Below, piece by piece: positions 10,602 through 20,743 of a stretch of 64,000 nucleotides of DNA; position 1 is the first letter of the stretch; every line of letters starts with the position of its first letter. The position numbers were made by a program, and so were the translations under genes. This DNA comes from Rhexocercosporidium sp. MPI-PUGE-AT-0058 (taxonomy: Eukaryota > Ascomycota > Leotiomycetes > Helotiales), in assembly GCA_020746875.1 (NCBI GenBank), contig JAGTJL010000001.1, forward strand, positions 3,844,001 to 3,908,000. The letters run 5' to 3'. The notes beneath the pieces were generated by a model that was not told where the DNA came from, made no database searches, and saw only the letters and a program-made list of their open reading frames with translations.

Positions 10602-13304
10602 TCAGTCATCTTCAATATCATCATCGCTCAACACAAGCTTCTGCTCCTGCTGCAAGGGAAGGCCATTCGATGTTCCTCGTCCTCTGATCACCAATCCCTT
10701 CTTCCTTGTGGATTTACTCTCACCAGGTTTATCTGTTGCCCATTCCTCTCCAGCAGGAGTCGCCTCGTCTGCTTCATCAGGATCATCATCAGGTGGGCCA
10801 CCGATTCCACGGAAAGTCGTCACTTTTTCCATGTCTCGAATGGCGAAGGTTGAAGATATTGACTTTCTCGCTCTGGCTATTGCTACCATGTAAGGCAGTC
10901 GTTCCAAGAGCATCTCTTTCCTAGCAGACGTGCCTATGGACATCAGAGGCGCAACATCCGCTTCCTTGTCAGCTGCTCCCTTGCTTGTGCTGGCTGCAGC
11001 AGGAGCTCGAGCGCTTTTCCAGCTCTCCACGGTACCTGCTTTCGGCTTTGCGAATGCAGTAGCCCCAGCGGTCACATCACTGAGACGATTTTCTTCTCTC
11101 TTCATTAGCCTTGAAACCCACAGATCAATGATACTTTCGATCTCCTCCTTCATCCTCCACAGCTTAAGACTAGTAGGATAGAACATCTTGAAAGCATCGC
11201 CGCCTTTCCCAGTACGTAGACCACTAGCCGCAGGAGCTTTTCGCTTGACGGGAAAGGGGAGTGAAAAAAGAAGACCCCGAACAGCTATCTGGAAGCTGAT
11301 CTCATCTTGTCGCATGATATCCCCACCGCTTCCTTTGCCACCGAAACCACCACCAAAGCCAGACGAGTTGAAGGATCCATCCCAGGAGGGGCACAGAAGG
11401 TCGCTGTCTGATAAATAATCCATACAGCCGCTGACATGATCCAGGGATGAAAACTCGAAAGAGGTGGGCGGAGCATCACAAGAGAGGATATAGTTCTCAT
11501 GAAGCGCAGCGACAAACGTTTGAGTATCGGTACCTGTTTCGTCGATGAGCTCATCGACCTTGATTTGTGATCTATGTGGTCGAGAGTGAATGGACATAAA
11601 ACTTGGTAGCTTTTCAACATCTTGGCCGGCAGGTAGTTCTGGTACAGTCTCGTCTCGCTTATTGTAGACCACTTTGCCAACTGCGTGGAATATTCCCAGA
11701 CTAGCCTCTCGCCTCGTCACCAGCTCAAGGCTCTCCTTTTCCATTGTCGTCAAGGCAGTGTCTTTGCTAGCTTTCTTGGTCTTCCCAAAGGCGACCTTGG
11801 CACCCCAGTCTCCATCAACATCACCCCGAAGGCAGAGAAACTCGAGAGATCCAATTGCACTCCTAATATCTCCAATCTCACCAAGCTTTTTGAGAACTAG
11901 TGGGCCCGGTGTCTTCCTCCTTCCAGACTTCCGAGACTCCTTCTGAACGACTAGTTCAAGAGCCTTGGCTAGAATCGTGGGTGCGATCGCATTGAACTCG
12001 ATCATTGCAACTCCTGGGTGTTGAAGTATTTCGGGTCCCAGTAACCTATGAGCAGTGAAACTATCTGCAGAGGCAGAAGTTGTAGTGAGCAGAGTCTCGG
12101 ATATGATCATGACTACTGGTGTTATAGGCTCCTTGGAAGTATTCTGGTACATCATGGAGAGCGGAGGCGTATTGGAGGCAAGATACGAAATGACTGTGGA
12201 TCTAAACGATTGAAGAGCAGAAGAGGACCGAGTAAACGTATTGGGGAATTCCTCGACCAGGATGAGATTCTTCCGGCGATCGAGGGTTTTCATTTCTGGT
12301 TTTGGGACTACTTTTCCATCGGTAGAAAATATATCCAGTTGGCCAAACTTCCCTCCTCGTCCCATGAACTCGTCGAATTGTGCGGACATCGAGACAAAGC
12401 CATCTGAAGATGCCGCAGATCCAACAGGGTTGCGCCATTCCAACACATCACAGCCCATGGCTTTTGCCAAGAGCTGGACGGTCGTTGTCTTTGCAGTCCC
12501 AGCCGCTCCTTTCAATATGAGAAGTCTCTGCCTCATTCGACCGCTCATAACATCCTCTAGCCACCCCCGTACATCCGAGACTTTCTTCTTGTGAACTGCC
12601 AATTCGTCTAGATTTGTTGGAGCAAATCTCTCAGCCCATGGTCTCATATCATCTTCCTGCTTGATCTCCGGCGGTGGCTTCGGAATTACGAACTTCTGGC
12701 TCGCACTGGGGAGGTCTCCATCCCCGTTTGGAAGACCCATCACTCTAGCCCGTTTCCGAGCTGCCATTCCCACCATGCTTGACGTCGGAGCCTTGGATTC
12801 GAAAACATCATCATCGGATATCTGGTCGTCATCCTCTTCCACTTTGGAAGCCTTTGAGCTCACTGAAAGCTTTGGCTTGGCTGTACTAATACTGGCATTC
12901 TCGGCCTGCTGCCGTTGTGCTTGCTTGGTGAAGAATGTGTATATATCCCCGCTCTTGACCTTGTCCTCAGTAATGCCTCTTCGCTTTGACTTCTCTGGGC
13001 TGCTGCTCGCACTTTTCGAGCTAGCTTTGGTCACACGGGTCTGCTTAGGGAGGTGTATAGGCGCAGCATTTGGAGGGTGATTCGCAGTCTTCGCCCGAGG
13101 CTGCATCTTCTTGGGAGCCGTCGCAGATTTGTTTGAAGCTTTGCTCGATGCTGGAGGGTTTCTTTCGGCCGAAGAGGGCGGTGAGGAGGAGATCAGGTTC
13201 CTCAATGGAGCTTTCGCTTTGGAGACGGGCTCATCGTCGTCGTCGTCGTCCTCCGAGAATGAGGGCAGGACGTTCCGCTTTCGACGCTTCGTTGGTGGAG
13301 CCAT
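10602..13304 (-). CDS. RAD17: Checkpoint clamp loader Rad17 (Rad24)
   Basis: One uninterrupted exon, 900 aa. Rad17 with Rfc2-5 loads the 9-1-1 clamp on damaged DNA and starts the DNA-damage checkpoint. Residues 1-210 are basic, Ser-rich and disordered, with an Asp run (19-24) and a short SGDIYTFFTKQ motif (about 118-128) that resembles a PCNA-interacting box and is seen in fungal Rad17. RPWAERFAPTNLDELAVHKKKV (from 221) is the family signature. Walker A is GAAGTAKT at 266-273, with Ala where Gly is usual. A Walker B-like block follows (NLILVEEFPNTFTR). The C-terminus is acidic (DDDIEDD). The start is the first ATG of the frame; upstream codons are open but lack an ATG. Confidence 0.92.
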   Translation of the reverse strand: MAPPTKRRKRNVLPSFSEDDDDDDEPVSKAKAPLRNLISSSPPSSAERNPPASSKASNKSATAPKKMQPRAKTANHPPNAAPIHLPKQTRVTKASSKSASSSPEKSKRRGITEDKVKSGDIYTFFTKQAQRQQAENASISTAKPKLSVSSKASKVEEDDDQISDDDVFESKAPTSSMVGMAARKRARVMGLPNGDGDLPSASQKFVIPKPPPEIKQEDDMRPWAERFAPTNLDELAVHKKKVSDVRGWLEDVMSGRMRQRLLILKGAAGTAKTTTVQLLAKAMGCDVLEWRNPVGSAASSDGFVSMSAQFDEFMGRGGKFGQLDIFSTDGKVVPKPEMKTLDRRKNLILVEEFPNTFTRSSSALQSFRSTVISYLASNTPPLSMMYQNTSKEPITPVVMIISETLLTTTSASADSFTAHRLLGPEILQHPGVAMIEFNAIAPTILAKALELVVQKESRKSGRRKTPGPLVLKKLGEIGDIRSAIGSLEFLCLRGDVDGDWGAKVAFGKTKKASKDTALTTMEKESLELVTRREASLGIFHAVGKVVYNKRDETVPELPAGQDVEKLPSFMSIHSRPHRSQIKVDELIDETGTDTQTFVAALHENYILSCDAPPTSFEFSSLDHVSGCMDYLSDSDLLCPSWDGSFNSSGFGGGFGGKGSGGDIMRQDEISFQIAVRGLLFSLPFPVKRKAPAASGLRTGKGGDAFKMFYPTSLKLWRMKEEIESIIDLWVSRLMKREENRLSDVTAGATAFAKPKAGTVESWKSARAPAAASTSKGAADKEADVAPLMSIGTSARKEMLLERLPYMVAIARARKSISSTFAIRDMEKVTTFRGIGGPPDDDPDEADEATPAGEEWATDKPGESKSTRKKGLVIRGRGTSNGLPLQQEQKLVLSDDDIEDD

Positions 13305-13941
13305 GCCGCCTGGATTTGGGTGGATTGGTGCCTCATGAGTCTGCGGAGCTGCCCTTCGGAGACCCTTCTCCCTCACATATTGGTGTGTTGTTCCTGCAGG
13401 CGGAGTGGCTGCCTTGGAGGAAGCTCTTGTCGTTGCAGGCAGGCCGGGCAGGGGGCAGGGCAGGTCCTATCGTTATCGCTACTTGTCGATTTAGATTTAG
13501 ACGACTTGAGCCCCTTTTTCCTTTCGCTTTCGAATTTCAACATCAACAATGTCTGCGACACGATATTTCGCATAGTCACGTCCACCTTCCACCCATTGCC
13601 ATATTGGTTGCTGAATACAATCCACGACAGTTGAGGTTGGCTGTAGTGTCAAGCCCCTCTTGCCTGAATTTCTTGGTTCAAGTTGACCCCCCGCCAGGTT
13701 CTCTCTGCCCAGACATCACTGCCTGGAGCATTTCCAAGTTCATTTATTGCCTTACATAGGCTCCAATTGCGCATCCTCCTTCTTGAGCCCAACTTTGATC
13801 ATTTGCGTGACCTGTATATATTCTCTATATATTCTCTTCTTCTCAGTCTTTCAACATGTCTCCGTTGCCGTGTCATTCTTTTTGGATTCCGGAATCGAAG
13901 CCAGCGCTCACATTTCTGGATCTCGAACCGATGTACTCTTT
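13305..13941. other. Intergenic: RAD17 promoter and upstream region of an F-box-like pseudogene
   Basis: 637 bp. It contains two TATATA stretches (about 13816-13838, tgtatatattctctatatattc) that would suit a promoter for the pseudogene on the plus strand. RAD17 transcription starts leftward from here. No gene is supported. Confidence 0.45.
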
Positions 13942-15714
13942 ATGGTCGTTGAAGAGCTGCGAAAAGAGTCCCTCGCAGCTGTTCTTTGCTTGGCAAAAGT
14001 TTCGAGACCGTGCTGGCGGATCTCGTTGCCAATCTTGTATCGAACAGTTACATTGGATGACAGGAGAACGCTGAGTGAAGATAAGACAACGATTGCAACA
14101 AGACAGCTAGTCCGAAATCTCCTCAACACAGAACATGAAGCTTCTCGTTTTGCCAGGCGCATTGTTGTTGAGAACTTCAAGCACTTTCCACCTCTATTCA
14201 GTATCACTGAATTAGCGAATATCCTTGGAATCGCCAAGCACATAAGCCGCTTTGAGTCAGTTGATTTGGTTCTCTATCTTTTTGTGTCTTACTCGATGTG
14301 AGAGAACAGTTTTGAATAGGTCTGATCAATCACAGTTGGAATACAGCAACGTTCATCCCTCAGATCATACTCGACAAACTCGGTAAGCACCACCCAGATT
14401 TAATGCTCGGGGTGGTCAATCACAGCAGGGGTACCCGCTGCCCTGAAAGACTGATGGATATGAGGCTTCTGTCGTCGCCTCGCCTTCATTCCCTAAGTTA
14501 CGACATCTGCTGACAGAGATTCTGATCCCCGGGGCAGGACTGAGCTCCGACAAGTAAACGAGATTATATCCCGGGGTAAGAATCTACGACATGTCACGCT
14601 TTAGCTTCCACGAAAGCTAGGGACACATCATCGGTTCGTTCCAATCGCTATCCACTCGCAAAAAGATATCGTTCTGCCCTCCAAGGAATATGCAATTACT
14701 TGTCTCAAGCGACTGGAAATTTTGTCATTGCCAGACGATTATTCCTTGGAATAGCACGACAATCTAACGAGGTCAACAATTTACCTTCTGGCACACCTTA
14801 CCGATTGGACACACCTGGCCACTCTTGATATCAGTGGATTGTGTTCTAGAACCTCTTTGGAACTACTTGTTGACTGTGTACCAAATCTTAAGTCCCTAGT
14901 AATAATACACATAGGCCACAGGTGTTCCTGGAAACTTTGGGATATACTAATACTCAAAGACTTTCTCCCATCTATCAACGGCCTCGAGGTACTTTATATT
15001 ACCAACACTGACGACGACGAGAATATGGACTTGCTGTGGCCAGCAATCATGCGGCATAAACCTTCGTTATGATCGTTCGGGTTTCACACATCACCAGACA
15101 CCCGTTTCGTGCGGACAACTATTCCATACTGGAGTGCTCAGCAGCTGGCACAACTGCTAGACAGCGGGATATCAAATCTGGAGCTTGATATACCTGTAGA
15201 AGCAGCTACATGGGTTCGTTATCGTCCGCGTTTGTGTTAGCAAGGATGCTGATTTCGTGAAAAGTCATCTACCGTGCATGAAGCTTTATCCACAAGCTTC
15301 AACAGCAGCACCAACTTGCTGGCAATCGCATCCCTTATCCCACACTTCGGTCAAGTCACGACTATGAGACTGTACATTGAGATGCCATTTCATGAATGTC
15401 GATTTTCATCCTCGCGCACCCGCTTTGTGGCCGAGCCACCACAGTCTATCCGGGAATCGGAAGCAAAAGAGGCTGCCATATCACTATTCCAATCAGTTCA
15501 CTGCACTTCGAATGCGAAGCTACAAAAGCTAGAAATCTTCTTCGTCGGGGCCATTAGTCATGGGGGCAATCAGTTGCAGCAGTGCTCGGTATGCGTCCAA
15601 GCAGTTCCAAAAATTTATCGCGATGAGGTAGAACTCGTGGTTGAGTGTGATGGTGCTTGGAAGAAGAAACAAGAAACATCAAGCCTTGGATATTGGGCTG
15701 GAAACTCTTGTTGA
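13942..15714 (+). pseudogene. F-box-like / LRR-type protein, decayed
   Basis: The N-terminal part (ELRKESLAAVLCLAKVSRPCWRI, LPILYRTVTLDD) resembles fungal F-box proteins, which select substrates for SCF ubiquitin ligases; leucine-rich stretches follow. Plausible introns lie near 14258-14334 (GA|GTCAGT ... CACAG) and 15212-15262. The same frame is then broken by stops at 14602-14604 (TAG), 14752-14754 (TAG) and 15070-15072 (TGA), and by a frame change near 14450-14520. The two TAG stops sit where a CAG Gln codon would keep the sequence sensible (VTL-Q-LPRK, SLE-Q-HDN), so each is one C-to-T change at CpA; the TGA would be CGA to TGA. The last 147 codons (15274-15714) are still open. The true 5' end is unclear. 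Confidence 0.6.
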
Positions 15715-16793
15715 AGCGAGGCTACCTGTGATTGAAACTTGCTATAATACTTATCATTATGTCTCCGCCACTACCCTCCGACTGGCAGATGTTTTTACAG
15801 CTATAGTTTTGTTACAACGGATGGGCTTTAATATAATTACGTAGTGGTTGGGCACATCTGGTGATAATGTAAGCTATTATGCCGAGAAAGCTTGGGTTTG
15901 AACCTCAAATTGATTCCTAATGTGTCTTGGCTTGGCTATCGAAGCCTGCCCTCATATACTAATTGACTCAGTCTGATATCTCATCTGTAGGGCTTCATAT
16001 CGAATCAAGAAAGTCTCATGACATGACTTGCGAGTGGTCAACAACATTGACAAACACCAGCGGTACGAGGTCGAGTAGCGGATGCCTGAATGCCAATTGA
16101 AGCCCAACCCCTTTTCCAGGTCAAACAGACCGTGCCCAGGCTTTAGCCGAAGAGGCAACTGATGATCCAAGCGAATCATCTTGAAACGCTGACAAGTCTC
16201 CTTACAGCTCCTTTGACATCTATTGGATGATCCGCCTTACAGCGACCCCGCGATGCTTAATTGTTCTTCAATCCTTATCTACTCTTCCTTTATTTATTCC
16301 GAGCCTTATGATGTATCCCCGTCGTATGGTAAGAATTCACGAGAGGCGAGAGGGGTGCCAGGGGATTGCCCCTATTCACATCAGAGCTTATATGTAAAGT
16401 CCAAGTCACTCATTGACTGCTTTTATCAATCCTCAGCTTCACTCACATTCACTTGGTTGCTCCGACGTTCTTTACAGCTATCCAGCACAATCACAGAACA
16501 CGACTCTATTTGTCCTGTCTCTTTCAGACAATCCTTGCTCGCCACCCGAGTTCTTTCAAAGATACAAAGAGTAAAGCTATTGTTAATACTCCCTACCTAA
16601 TCCCTTTCTGTCTGTCTGCACATTCAAACAAGGAGGAGGAACAGGCCCATTGTCATCGATATTTTACTCGAAAGCATTTCCGCGACTCATTCCTACCAAA
16701 ATCTCCAATCCAGTCATATCGAATACCCTACACATCAGTATTTATACCAGGCTACAACATTCTACACTTCGGAAACTAAACAAACTATACGCG
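15715..16793. other. Intergenic region with a tRNA-like relic
   Basis: About 1.08 kb without a gene. At 15842-15918 there is a tRNA-like stretch: an A-box-like tagtggttgggc and a B-box-like gggtttgaacct whose T stem can pair, but no acceptor stem is visible. The 500 bases before the next ATG are pyrimidine-rich and include tatttataccag near 16739, a possible TATA-type element 55 bases before the ATG. Confidence 0.4.
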
Positions 16794-17450
16794 ATGCTTT
16801 TCAGAATCTTCGAAGTAGCTATGCTTGCGAGCATGGCCTGCGCATCGGTTCTTCCCAGAGCCACGCCACATCTTACATCTCGAGCAGCCCAAGCCGCAGA
16901 TCAGGTCCTCCAAATCGCTCCCACATCCAACACATGCTCGGGCGCGCCTTTCCCTGATGAATGCGCTACAAATATCCAAGCGGCTCCATACCTCATCTCA
17001 GCCATGTCGAAGTACGAGATTTGGTCGGTACCAGAAATCGCAGCGGTTCTGTCCCTTATCGCCTTTGAGACCGCAGACTTCAAGTACAACACCAACAAGT
17101 TTCCAGGTCGCCCAGGGCAAGGCACTCGAAACATGCAAGTAGCAACCTACAACCTTCAATACGCCATGTCGATACCTGAGCTGGCCCCCAAGCTGAGTGC
17201 CATCACCACATCCAGCTCGGTAACTGGATTGAGCGACGACCAACTAAATGCTATCCGTGCACTTGTGCTGCCGGATGAGTATAGTTGGGCGAGCGGCGCT
17301 TGGTTCCTCAAGACACAGTGTGCAAACATACGACCAGCTCTCCAGACAGGCAGTCAGGCAGGCTTCGAGGCTTACATGGGCTGTGTGGGAGTTACTGCCG
17401 ATGCTGACCGACTGGCGTACTGGAATCGTGCTACTGCTTCCTTCTCGTGA
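16794..17450 (+). CDS. Small secreted protein with a lysozyme-like motif
   Basis: Single exon, 218 aa. The N-terminus (MLFRIFEVAMLASMACASVLP) is a clear signal peptide, so the protein is secreted. The mature part has four Cys (in SNTCSG, PDECAT, KTQCAN, MGCVG), enough for two disulfides. The core LIAFETADFKYNTNKFPGR and GQGTRNMQ resembles a conserved block of uncharacterised secreted ascomycete proteins sometimes placed near lysozyme or lytic-transglycosylase folds; the Glu in AFET would be the candidate catalytic acid. That assignment is a guess from motif shape. It could be a cell-wall-active enzyme or an effector. It stands alone between two pseudogenes and is intact. Confidence 0.75.
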   Translation: MLFRIFEVAMLASMACASVLPRATPHLTSRAAQAADQVLQIAPTSNTCSGAPFPDECATNIQAAPYLISAMSKYEIWSVPEIAAVLSLIAFETADFKYNTNKFPGRPGQGTRNMQVATYNLQYAMSIPELAPKLSAITTSSSVTGLSDDQLNAIRALVLPDEYSWASGAWFLKTQCANIRPALQTGSQAGFEAYMGCVGVTADADRLAYWNRATASFS

Positions 17451-17918
17451 GGAGGCATTTCCGTGGCAGTTTTGCTGGCAAGGGCTGCAATCAGGTGTGA
17501 CATTGTAATGTCTTTAAATCAATTGTTGAACTCTATTTTCATTACTTCTACCATTTTCGTGACTTTGTGACTTCATTCTCTGGGCATACCAATTACACCT
17601 AAATTAATTCAGCCCAAACAAGTGGGCAATCTAAATAATTTGCAGCGTTACCTCTGATTTTTTGCAGCACATTGTTTCAGCAACCCACAGGTATCAGCGT
17701 CCATGGCCCCTGGTATCTACTTGATTTGGCAGGGGGAAGCTGAGAACGCGTTTCGAAGGCTTCCGTGTCGGTGTACGTCCAGCTCCAATCGGATAAAATA
17801 GAAGTTACTGTCAACCAGAGACTTGATAGGCCAAAACTTCAAAATGCCGAGCCATATGCAAATATCGAGAATGGATTGCTGTCGGTTCATGTGGTATTAA
17901 ATTCCAAGTCCCTCATTC
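17451..17918. other. Intergenic
   Basis: 468 bp with an AT-rich first half (probable 3' UTR of the secreted protein). No gene, repeat or signal recognised. Confidence 0.5.
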
Positions 17919-19597
17919 ATGGCTTCAAATTTTAACCCTATGCTTTGTCGGATGAGAAGTAAGAACATTGTGATTTTTCGTCAGGCATTTTGGGAGGTCA
18001 TGATGAAGATGAAGAAGCTCTTTACATCTAAACGAAAGGACGATGTGCTCTCTCGGCCAACTGCTCAACATTCTGGGTCAGGGTCAGGATCAGGAGCTGA
18101 AGTTACTTCCCTCCAAGCAGCATCCGAGACTGCAGCATCTTAAGAACTCAAGAACACAACGGTTCATCCAGTTCAAATAATTCCAGCCTATTTTGATAGT
18201 ATCCAGGACAAGCTCGAGAGTATCAAGTCAAGTGAAGCTGCGAATGACTTGATTGCTGAAGGTACTGCGCTTCGAAGTCCTTCAACCCGTTGCATCCTTG
18301 TGTCTAGACGCCAAACTCGGGGAGCCTGGTTCACTCTAGATTCCATCCGTGAGTGCATAACAAGAGATCCGGTCAAGCTACCTGAGAAATTCCGCGCTTC
18401 TGCCTTGTTCTCGATTTGCAATCTGTGGTAGTCTGGTTAGTCAATATTACGAGAATGTACATCCGACTCACAGAAAGTAGTAAACAGAAACCATTTACGT
18501 TCCTTGTCACCGGCACAAAGGAGCACTTTCAGCAACAGTCGCTTCAACACCCATTGCAAGCGAAGGCAAGGGATAAATCTTCCCAATAGCACTTCTAATT
18601 CTAGATGCCGTAGTGAGTTTTAGCTCTTACTACTAGGTGATAACAACATCGACCGCACTAATGCCTTGTTCTACAGTCAAAAGCACACCTTGATAATGCC
18701 TCGAAGTATCACAAAGAACTGGGACTTGCGCAAATTTAAGTGCTGAACAGGTTCTCCTTAATTTCTGAGAACTTTGGCCCATAGCCATTCTAAGTTATTG
18801 CACAAATGAATATAGAGTTGATGGGGCAACGACTCACACCCCAACATCAGGTGTCGCCGCAGTTGAAAGGAAGCAATGGAGAACACGCTCGATTAGAACA
18901 GGATGACTGGGCATATCTTGACATTGGAAATGCCTACCTAGGTCTGGGGAACATTCAAGCGGCCATTGCCGCATGCAACCAAACCATCGAGACCAAAAAC
19001 AGCTACATGAATCTCGCACGCCACGTAGAATTCGCTCATGTCGTCGAGGGAAACTACACGCAAGCCATCAGACTCCAGAAACTGGTTTTGAACGATGCAG
19101 CGAGCAACAAAATTGTAACTTTAAGCTACGGATAAATGAAAAGGGTCGACGATTCACAGCCTCTCCGGTTGTTTGAATCACATCGAGCTTTAGGTCTGTG
19201 TCTTGAGGGGATGGGACGCAGTGAGGACAAGACGAAATAACTTGAAGCTGCCGTGGCTTGCTACGCAGATAGCGCCTTAAGATTGGACGAGAAGAAAGAC
19301 AGAGATGCTTTCTACCGCCATAAAGCTCGCGCGCTCTTCGAACTTGGTCTTCTGCTGGAGAAGCTCTGGAAGAACGAAGAAGCTCTCAGCATGTTGTCAC
19401 GTTTAGCCATTCTCTACGAGAAGACAGTACTTGATACAGATAATAAAGTACAGTATTCCGAAGCAATTGAGGCAAACTCTGCAGTTGAAACGCTATCCTC
19501 ACTTGATGGTCAGGTGGACCAGATGGCTCCTGGTTTGAAGGAGAAGTTTGGAGAGATGAGACTGCAGAGGTTGACGCTAAAGTACATCACTAGTTAG
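17919..19597 (+). pseudogene. TPR-type protein, decayed, with RIP-like stops
   Basis: The frame from 17919 runs through a TAA at 18141-18143 and on to 18431 (FDSIQDKLESIKSSEAANDLI). A second frame from about 18690 to 19597 shows TPR-like helices (WAYLDIGNAYLGLGNIQAAI, ALFELGLLLEKLWKNEEALS). This frame holds stops at 18737-18739 (TAA), 18782-18784 (TAG), 18791-18793 (TAA), 19133-19135 (TAA) and 19238-19240 (TAA). Each can come from CAA or CAG by one C-to-T change at CpA, and Gln fits each place. The open stretches still read as protein, so decay looks recent. Function of the parent is unknown; TPR helices in fungi occur in many scaffold and NLR-type proteins. Confidence 0.65.
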
Positions 19598-20310
19598 TAT
19601 TGCTTCAAGGAATGGCGGCCACACCGACAGAGAGCTAGGATTGATTGGAATGAGTTTGAAGTCACGAATAGTTTAAAGTTTGTAAGAGCGACCGTACCTT
19701 TATTATCCTTTGGGGATTTGGGCATGGAGAGTAAAGCTCAAGACTCTGTCAATCGAGACTGGAAGAATTTCGAATGAGACCTTAAACAAGATTAGTAAAT
19801 CGATGTTAAGCCATTTGTATGGTTGGCAATCTCTATTCCACTCCGAAGTAGCTGTGACGATATTGCCATGGTTCGGGTTACCGCTACTGAGCACCGAATG
19901 AATTTACTTTCCCCTTCTTTTCTAGAACGAAGTGTTCATTCAATACTGATGGCTCGAGAGTAGAACGTTTCCTAGTTTCAAGGAAGGCCGTCCAAGGTTC
20001 CTCTTGCACACTCTCCTGACAAGAGTCGAGGTGCCTACTAAGCTTCCTTGGAGCTCGCTAAAGCCCCCGAACTGCTGAGCGCGGCTCAAAACCGAAGCAT
20101 GGTCAATGTGAAAGTCTATCCTTGATTCCAGGGTGTTGCTGAGAGCAAGGAAGGGGTGGAATATCTAATTTAGGTTTTCAGAAGACTTGGAATGGCAGTA
20201 ATGTGACCCGCATTACCAAGTTTATGTTTTCAGGCAGGGTTGATTTCCAAGGTCCAAAGGTATCAGCATGTTCGCTCTTCTCAAACAATCCTAACAAACC
20301 GTTCATTCTA
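19598..20310. other. Intergenic
   Basis: 713 bp, AT-rich, no gene supported. It ends at the TA dinucleotide that flanks the mobile element starting at 20311. Confidence 0.5.
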
Positions 20311-20527
20311 CAGTCTCCCTCCCCGGTCCCAACGTTATTCAGTGGAGACTTTTTTTCTCAGCTGCTTTAAAGGAGTCAAAGTTACTCCCCCTCACGATTG
20401 CTGTCAACATACCAAATTCTAATTCCGTACGCCCCTTGTCTGACAAAAAAGCAGCTGGAGATTTGACCCTTTTGCGTTTAACTGATACGCAAAAGGTCTC
20501 CACCGTATAATGTTGGGACGGGGGCTG
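20311..20527. mobile_element. Mariner-like MITE, 217 bp, TA-flanked
   Basis: The two ends are imperfect inverted repeats of about 35-40 bp. Left end from 20311: CAGTCTCCCTCCCCGG then TCCCAACGTTATTC then AGTGGAGAC. Right end read on the minus strand from 20527: CAGCCCCCG then TCCCAACATTATAC then GGTGGAGAC. Both ends are flanked directly by TA (20309-20310 and 20528-20529), the target duplication of Tc1/mariner elements. There is no coding capacity, so this is a non-autonomous copy. The divergence between its arms says it is not a fresh insertion. Confidence 0.75.
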
Positions 20528-20743
20528 TAGACCTTTGATACTTTCCATTGAGAACCTTGGTAGAAAGTAAAATTCTAATCAATGTAGTAACGTAACTTAC
20601 ATATAGAATTACAAAGTAAACCCACATGAGAGTCGTGACCAAAACCCCGTATTCTAAGAAACCATCGACTCCATGCTAATCCAAACCCCCACCCCCCCCC
20701 CCCCCCTGAATGCTCAACTTCTAAATAATCGTAAAATTGAGAT
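20528..20743. repeat. Poly-C tract in the 3' flank of the zinc-cluster gene
   Basis: The stretch contains ccccc-a-followed by 15 C (20686-20706). It lies 38 bases beyond the stop codon of the minus-strand transcription factor. Nothing else is seen in this interval apart from AT-rich sequence. Confidence 0.7.
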
